NCBI GenBank assembly: GCA_937967425.1
Contig: CALBST010000436.1
Coordinates: 1-26,690, forward strand
Length of the DNA: 26,690 nucleotides
Direction of reading: 5' to 3'
Source of the DNA: an uncultured Caulobacteraceae bacterium
GTDB lineage: Bacteria > Pseudomonadota > Alphaproteobacteria > Caulobacterales > TH1-2
Shown here: piece after piece, positions 24,205 through 26,690 of the stretch
Numbering within the stretch: position 1 is the first letter of the stretch
How the letters are laid out: every line of letters starts with the position of its first letter
Notes under the pieces: model-generated
What the model saw: the letters and a program-made list of their open reading frames with translations, nothing else
What the model was told of the DNA's origin: nothing
The model's database searches: none
Position numbers and translations under genes: made by a program

Positions 24205-26596
24205 GATCATCTATTGGAGCCGCGCGCTCTCTGACGACGTGCAGGTGGATAGAGCAAAAAGAATCTTCAGCCTGTTAGAGGCGTGTGCGTCGAAGACCGA
24301 CATCGTCGTTGAGGATTGGAGCGAGTTGGCGGGCGACGCTGCATTCTTCGATCGCCTAAACCGCATGAGGTTCGATAATATCCGCGACGGTGTCATCGTC
24401 GTGATGGACAAGTGCACGCTAGCGGATTTCCGGTTCAGCCCCATTTCACTCTTCAATGTGAGAGCGCAGCACATCGAGGGGCCCGATCGGCTTGAACAGG
24501 ATCGAGTCAAACGCGGCGCGGCGACGGCGCTAATTCTGCGCAATCCAGGTGTTTGGCCAATTTTCATCAACGCCGGGAGCGCCGACGAGGTCTTCATTCT
24601 TGACGAAGAGATACGAAACAAACTTGCGAGCCTAGAGGCTGTCTTGCCGCGCGGTGACCATTTGAGGCCGCCAATGCAAGCTGATGTACTTCGGCAATTT
24701 TCGAGCTTTGTCGTCAATCAGCACTTCATTTCCGAGGCGGAACTGGAGGGGGCGGCAGCTGCTGGGGCATTGCCGCGCGCGCTGCACGCCCCCGCACTTG
24801 GTGCGTTGCCGTTGTTTGATCCAACCGGTCTGCGTACGATCGTCAAATCTCAGCTGCTTTATGAGATGCTGCTGCTGAAGTCGTCGAACGCTCCTGGGGC
24901 GGCAGGTCGCGAGCATGGCGCCACACAACGGGCGATCGCCACCTTGCTGGAACGGCTTCGTCATCCCGCTGTGGTCGCCGAGGAAGAGACCGATTTCGCC
25001 TACCTTGCCGCCTACAGCCTGTTCCGACACGGCCGGCGCGTATGGACGGTCTCGAATTTCAAGTTCTTTCGTGATGGCGTTTGGCGAGAGGACGTGGCGT
25101 GGGCCGATCCCGCCGCCGGCGGCTCCGCACTCGTCATTCGTGACTACGATCTCCGATTTGTCGACTTGCAGGCAAACGAGCAAAGCGTCGATCTTCGCAA
25201 CATAGACGACTGGCGGTGCGGCAAGGATGATGAGTCCGAGCCGATCAACGTTTGGATTAGCAACGCGTGGTGGCGCGTTTGTTCGTCTTTCTCTGCGGTA
25301 AAAACGCCAGTCGAAATCGAGGCCAAGGCCGATTACAGACGGCTGGAGAAAAACTGGCGGCTCGGCGTCTTTCTGAATCCGGTGGCAGGAAAGGGGAGAA
25401 AGAAGAGAGCCCCCAATTTCCTACGCGCCCACGACCAGAACGATCCAGGCATGGTGTTGGTCGGCGTGCAAAAGCCGATCAAGAGCGTGTTGTTCGTGAC
25501 CGATAGTATCGAGGATGCTTTCCTGCCGGCGCGCGGCACGTTGCCGCCACGGCGCGATATCTTCACGCTTGCGTACCGCACTTTGCTTGCACGCTGGAAT
25601 CTACAAGAAATCGTCAGCGGTTCGGGAAGTCGACATGCACCTCCGCCTGTCAATTTGGAAGTCGCATCGAGCTTGCTGGATCGCGTCCGGATCTTTCGCG
25701 GCACCGCCCACCCCAACGCCTCTGTTTACGCTGCTGTCATGGCGTTGGAGGCCTACGAAGTGCTGATGGGCAAGAGCAAATCGACAAGTATGGAGGCTTT
25801 GCAGCAAGTTTATCTCGCCGAAACTCAGATCGAGACCCAAGGTGTTGGGCTCTCGTCACGCATTGAGCTCTTGAGCAAAGAGCAAGACATTGAGTTCTCG
25901 CTTCGTAACTTCTTCGGCAGCAGGAAAATCGAAGAGGTCAATCGCGAACGTGACTATGCGGCGAAGATTTGGTCAGGCGTGCGCACAATGTTTCGCTCGG
26001 CAGACATGTTCCAGGCGGCGAATGAAGCCAACACTGCGGTCCTCACAAACCAAGAATGGTTCGGCGTCCGTAGATTGTTGTGGGATGCGAAAGAAGGCGC
26101 GCTTGCTCCTTTCCGCGGCGTGGCCTCTTTCTTTGGCGTTCGACGTGATGCCCCTGCTGACCGTCGGCTCACCGATCGAGCGGTCCTCGACCAGCGCCAC
26201 CTGAAGAAGAAGGGACGGATTCGGCTGCGTGTGTCGGGTCGGCAGCCGATTACGGAATGGGTGAAACGTCTAATCGCTGGAATCGCCACGGATCCCGGCG
26301 AGTGGGCGAAGGCGTTCTTTTGGTTCTGGGTGATCGCGACCGTAATCAAAGTGGTTGTGGAGGCGGCAGCGGGCTATTTTACAAAAGGCGCGCTCGTGTT
26401 TTTAAGGGAAGCGCAAACGCTATTGCAGGAGCCTGGCCTTGTGCTGATGGCGTCGCTGAGCAGTCAATTCACACAGCCGCCGACTGGACCGTGGGCGTTG
26501 ATCCTACAATTCTATCAGATTGTATTTCTCTCCATCAACACCCTGTTCATGGCGTTCTTGGTCGCCATGATCGTGCGACAGGTGACACGCGATTAG
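24197..26596 (+). CDS. C-terminally membrane-anchored protein of unknown function
   Basis: The ATG at 24197 overlaps the receiver stop in ATGCGTAA and gives 799 residues; a GTG at 24176 would add seven. I do not recognise the family. The first 130 residues alternate strands and helices (RKIIYWSR, GVIVVMDKCTLADF, TALILRNPGVWPIFIN), and a long soluble middle follows. Two hydrophobic spans lie near the C-terminus, at about 703-727 (FFWFWVIATVIKVVVEAAA) and 766-793 (ALILQFYQIVFLSINTLF and onward), and the protein ends RQVTRD. There is no signal peptide, so it is probably a large cytoplasmic domain held at the inner membrane by a hairpin. As the last gene of the operon it could be a membrane effector or a receptor for the receiver protein. 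Both roles are inference. Confidence 0.82.
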   Translation: MRKIIYWSRALSDDVQVDRAKRIFSLLEACASKTDIVVEDWSELAGDAAFFDRLNRMRFDNIRDGVIVVMDKCTLADFRFSPISLFNVRAQHIEGPDRLEQDRVKRGAATALILRNPGVWPIFINAGSADEVFILDEEIRNKLASLEAVLPRGDHLRPPMQADVLRQFSSFVVNQHFISEAELEGAAAAGALPRALHAPALGALPLFDPTGLRTIVKSQLLYEMLLLKSSNAPGAAGREHGATQRAIATLLERLRHPAVVAEEETDFAYLAAYSLFRHGRRVWTVSNFKFFRDGVWREDVAWADPAAGGSALVIRDYDLRFVDLQANEQSVDLRNIDDWRCGKDDESEPINVWISNAWWRVCSSFSAVKTPVEIEAKADYRRLEKNWRLGVFLNPVAGKGRKKRAPNFLRAHDQNDPGMVLVGVQKPIKSVLFVTDSIEDAFLPARGTLPPRRDIFTLAYRTLLARWNLQEIVSGSGSRHAPPPVNLEVASSLLDRVRIFRGTAHPNASVYAAVMALEAYEVLMGKSKSTSMEALQQVYLAETQIETQGVGLSSRIELLSKEQDIEFSLRNFFGSRKIEEVNRERDYAAKIWSGVRTMFRSADMFQAANEANTAVLTNQEWFGVRRLLWDAKEGALAPFRGVASFFGVRRDAPADRRLTDRAVLDQRHLKKKGRIRLRVSGRQPITEWVKRLIAGIATDPGEWAKAFFWFWVIATVIKVVVEAAAGYFTKGALVFLREAQTLLQEPGLVLMASLSSQFTQPPTGPWALILQFYQIVFLSINTLFMAFLVAMIVRQVTRD

Positions 26597-26628
26597 AGAC
26601 CTAACTTGCACACAAGAGGGGCGACCAA

Positions 26629-26650
26629 CGCCCGCTGTATCTGGCGGGCG
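26629..26650 (+). terminator. Possible terminator hairpin behind the plus operon
   Basis: CGCCCGC (26629-26635) and GCGGGCG (26644-26650) pair perfectly over seven bases with an eight-base loop, 32 bases after the last stop codon. No T-run follows, so it is a weak intrinsic terminator at best. Nothing else is seen from 26597 to the window end. Confidence 0.4.
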
Positions 26651-26690
26651 CAAATCGCGTTCACTGGGTCGATCTATCGGCCCAAACTGG

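Noticed and set aside
1..26690. CRISPR arrays, tRNA or rRNA genes, insertion sequences
   Set aside because: I saw no regularly spaced repeats, no RNA gene sequences, and no transposase or integrase motifs on either strand.

Overview
The window is about 26.7 kb of GC-rich DNA, densely coding on both strands, with strong Shine-Dalgarno sites at several genes and some GTG and TTG starts. A proteobacterium is likely. An alphaproteobacterium (Caulobacterales or Hyphomonadaceae type) is my best guess, from base composition, the multi-domain regulator style and the LuxR and Crp family types, but there is no marker gene to prove it. I see no rRNA, tRNA, CRISPR array, transposase or integrase.

Left block (26-4945), signalling and cell envelope. 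A minus-strand pair encodes an exported TPR protein followed by a proline-rich, single-span membrane protein with a coiled coil. Upstream lies a Crp/Fnr regulator on the minus strand. Divergent from it is a LuxR-type regulator with an excellent ribosome binding site. The leader region of the TPR operon holds three inverted repeats.

Middle block (5071-13892), redox enzymes and atypical enzymes. A two-gene plus-strand operon encodes a small protein that may carry a DyP-like alpha/beta domain, then an 1126-residue fusion of a complete DyP-type heme peroxidase and a complete cytochrome P450. Tail to tail with it, sharing one CTAG as both stop codons, is a class III cyclase-like/AAA ATPase/TPR-type regulator that has lost two catalytic residues. 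Behind that lies a subtilisin-family protein whose catalytic Ser is a Thr.

Right block (14251-26596), the best candidate for an undescribed system. Two divergent operons meet at about 19.83-19.96 kb. The minus operon encodes ABC ATPase, permease, NMT1/THI5-like lipoprotein, a nucleoside deoxyribosyltransferase-like protein fused to a degenerate methyltransferase, and a receiver / dead sigma54-type AAA / methyltransferase fusion. The plus operon encodes a large unknown protein with an AT-hook-like motif, a second unknown, a receiver with a histone H1-like basic tail, and a C-terminally membrane-anchored unknown. The receivers of the two operons resemble each other in detail (same spacing insert, same KN...FW ending). 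The two methyltransferase domains of the minus operon are also paralogous, one apparently active and one degenerate. I infer one system in which ligand uptake or sensing, phosphorelay-like signalling and methylation, possibly of nucleic acid or nucleotide, are combined. No histidine kinase is visible. Function is unproven.
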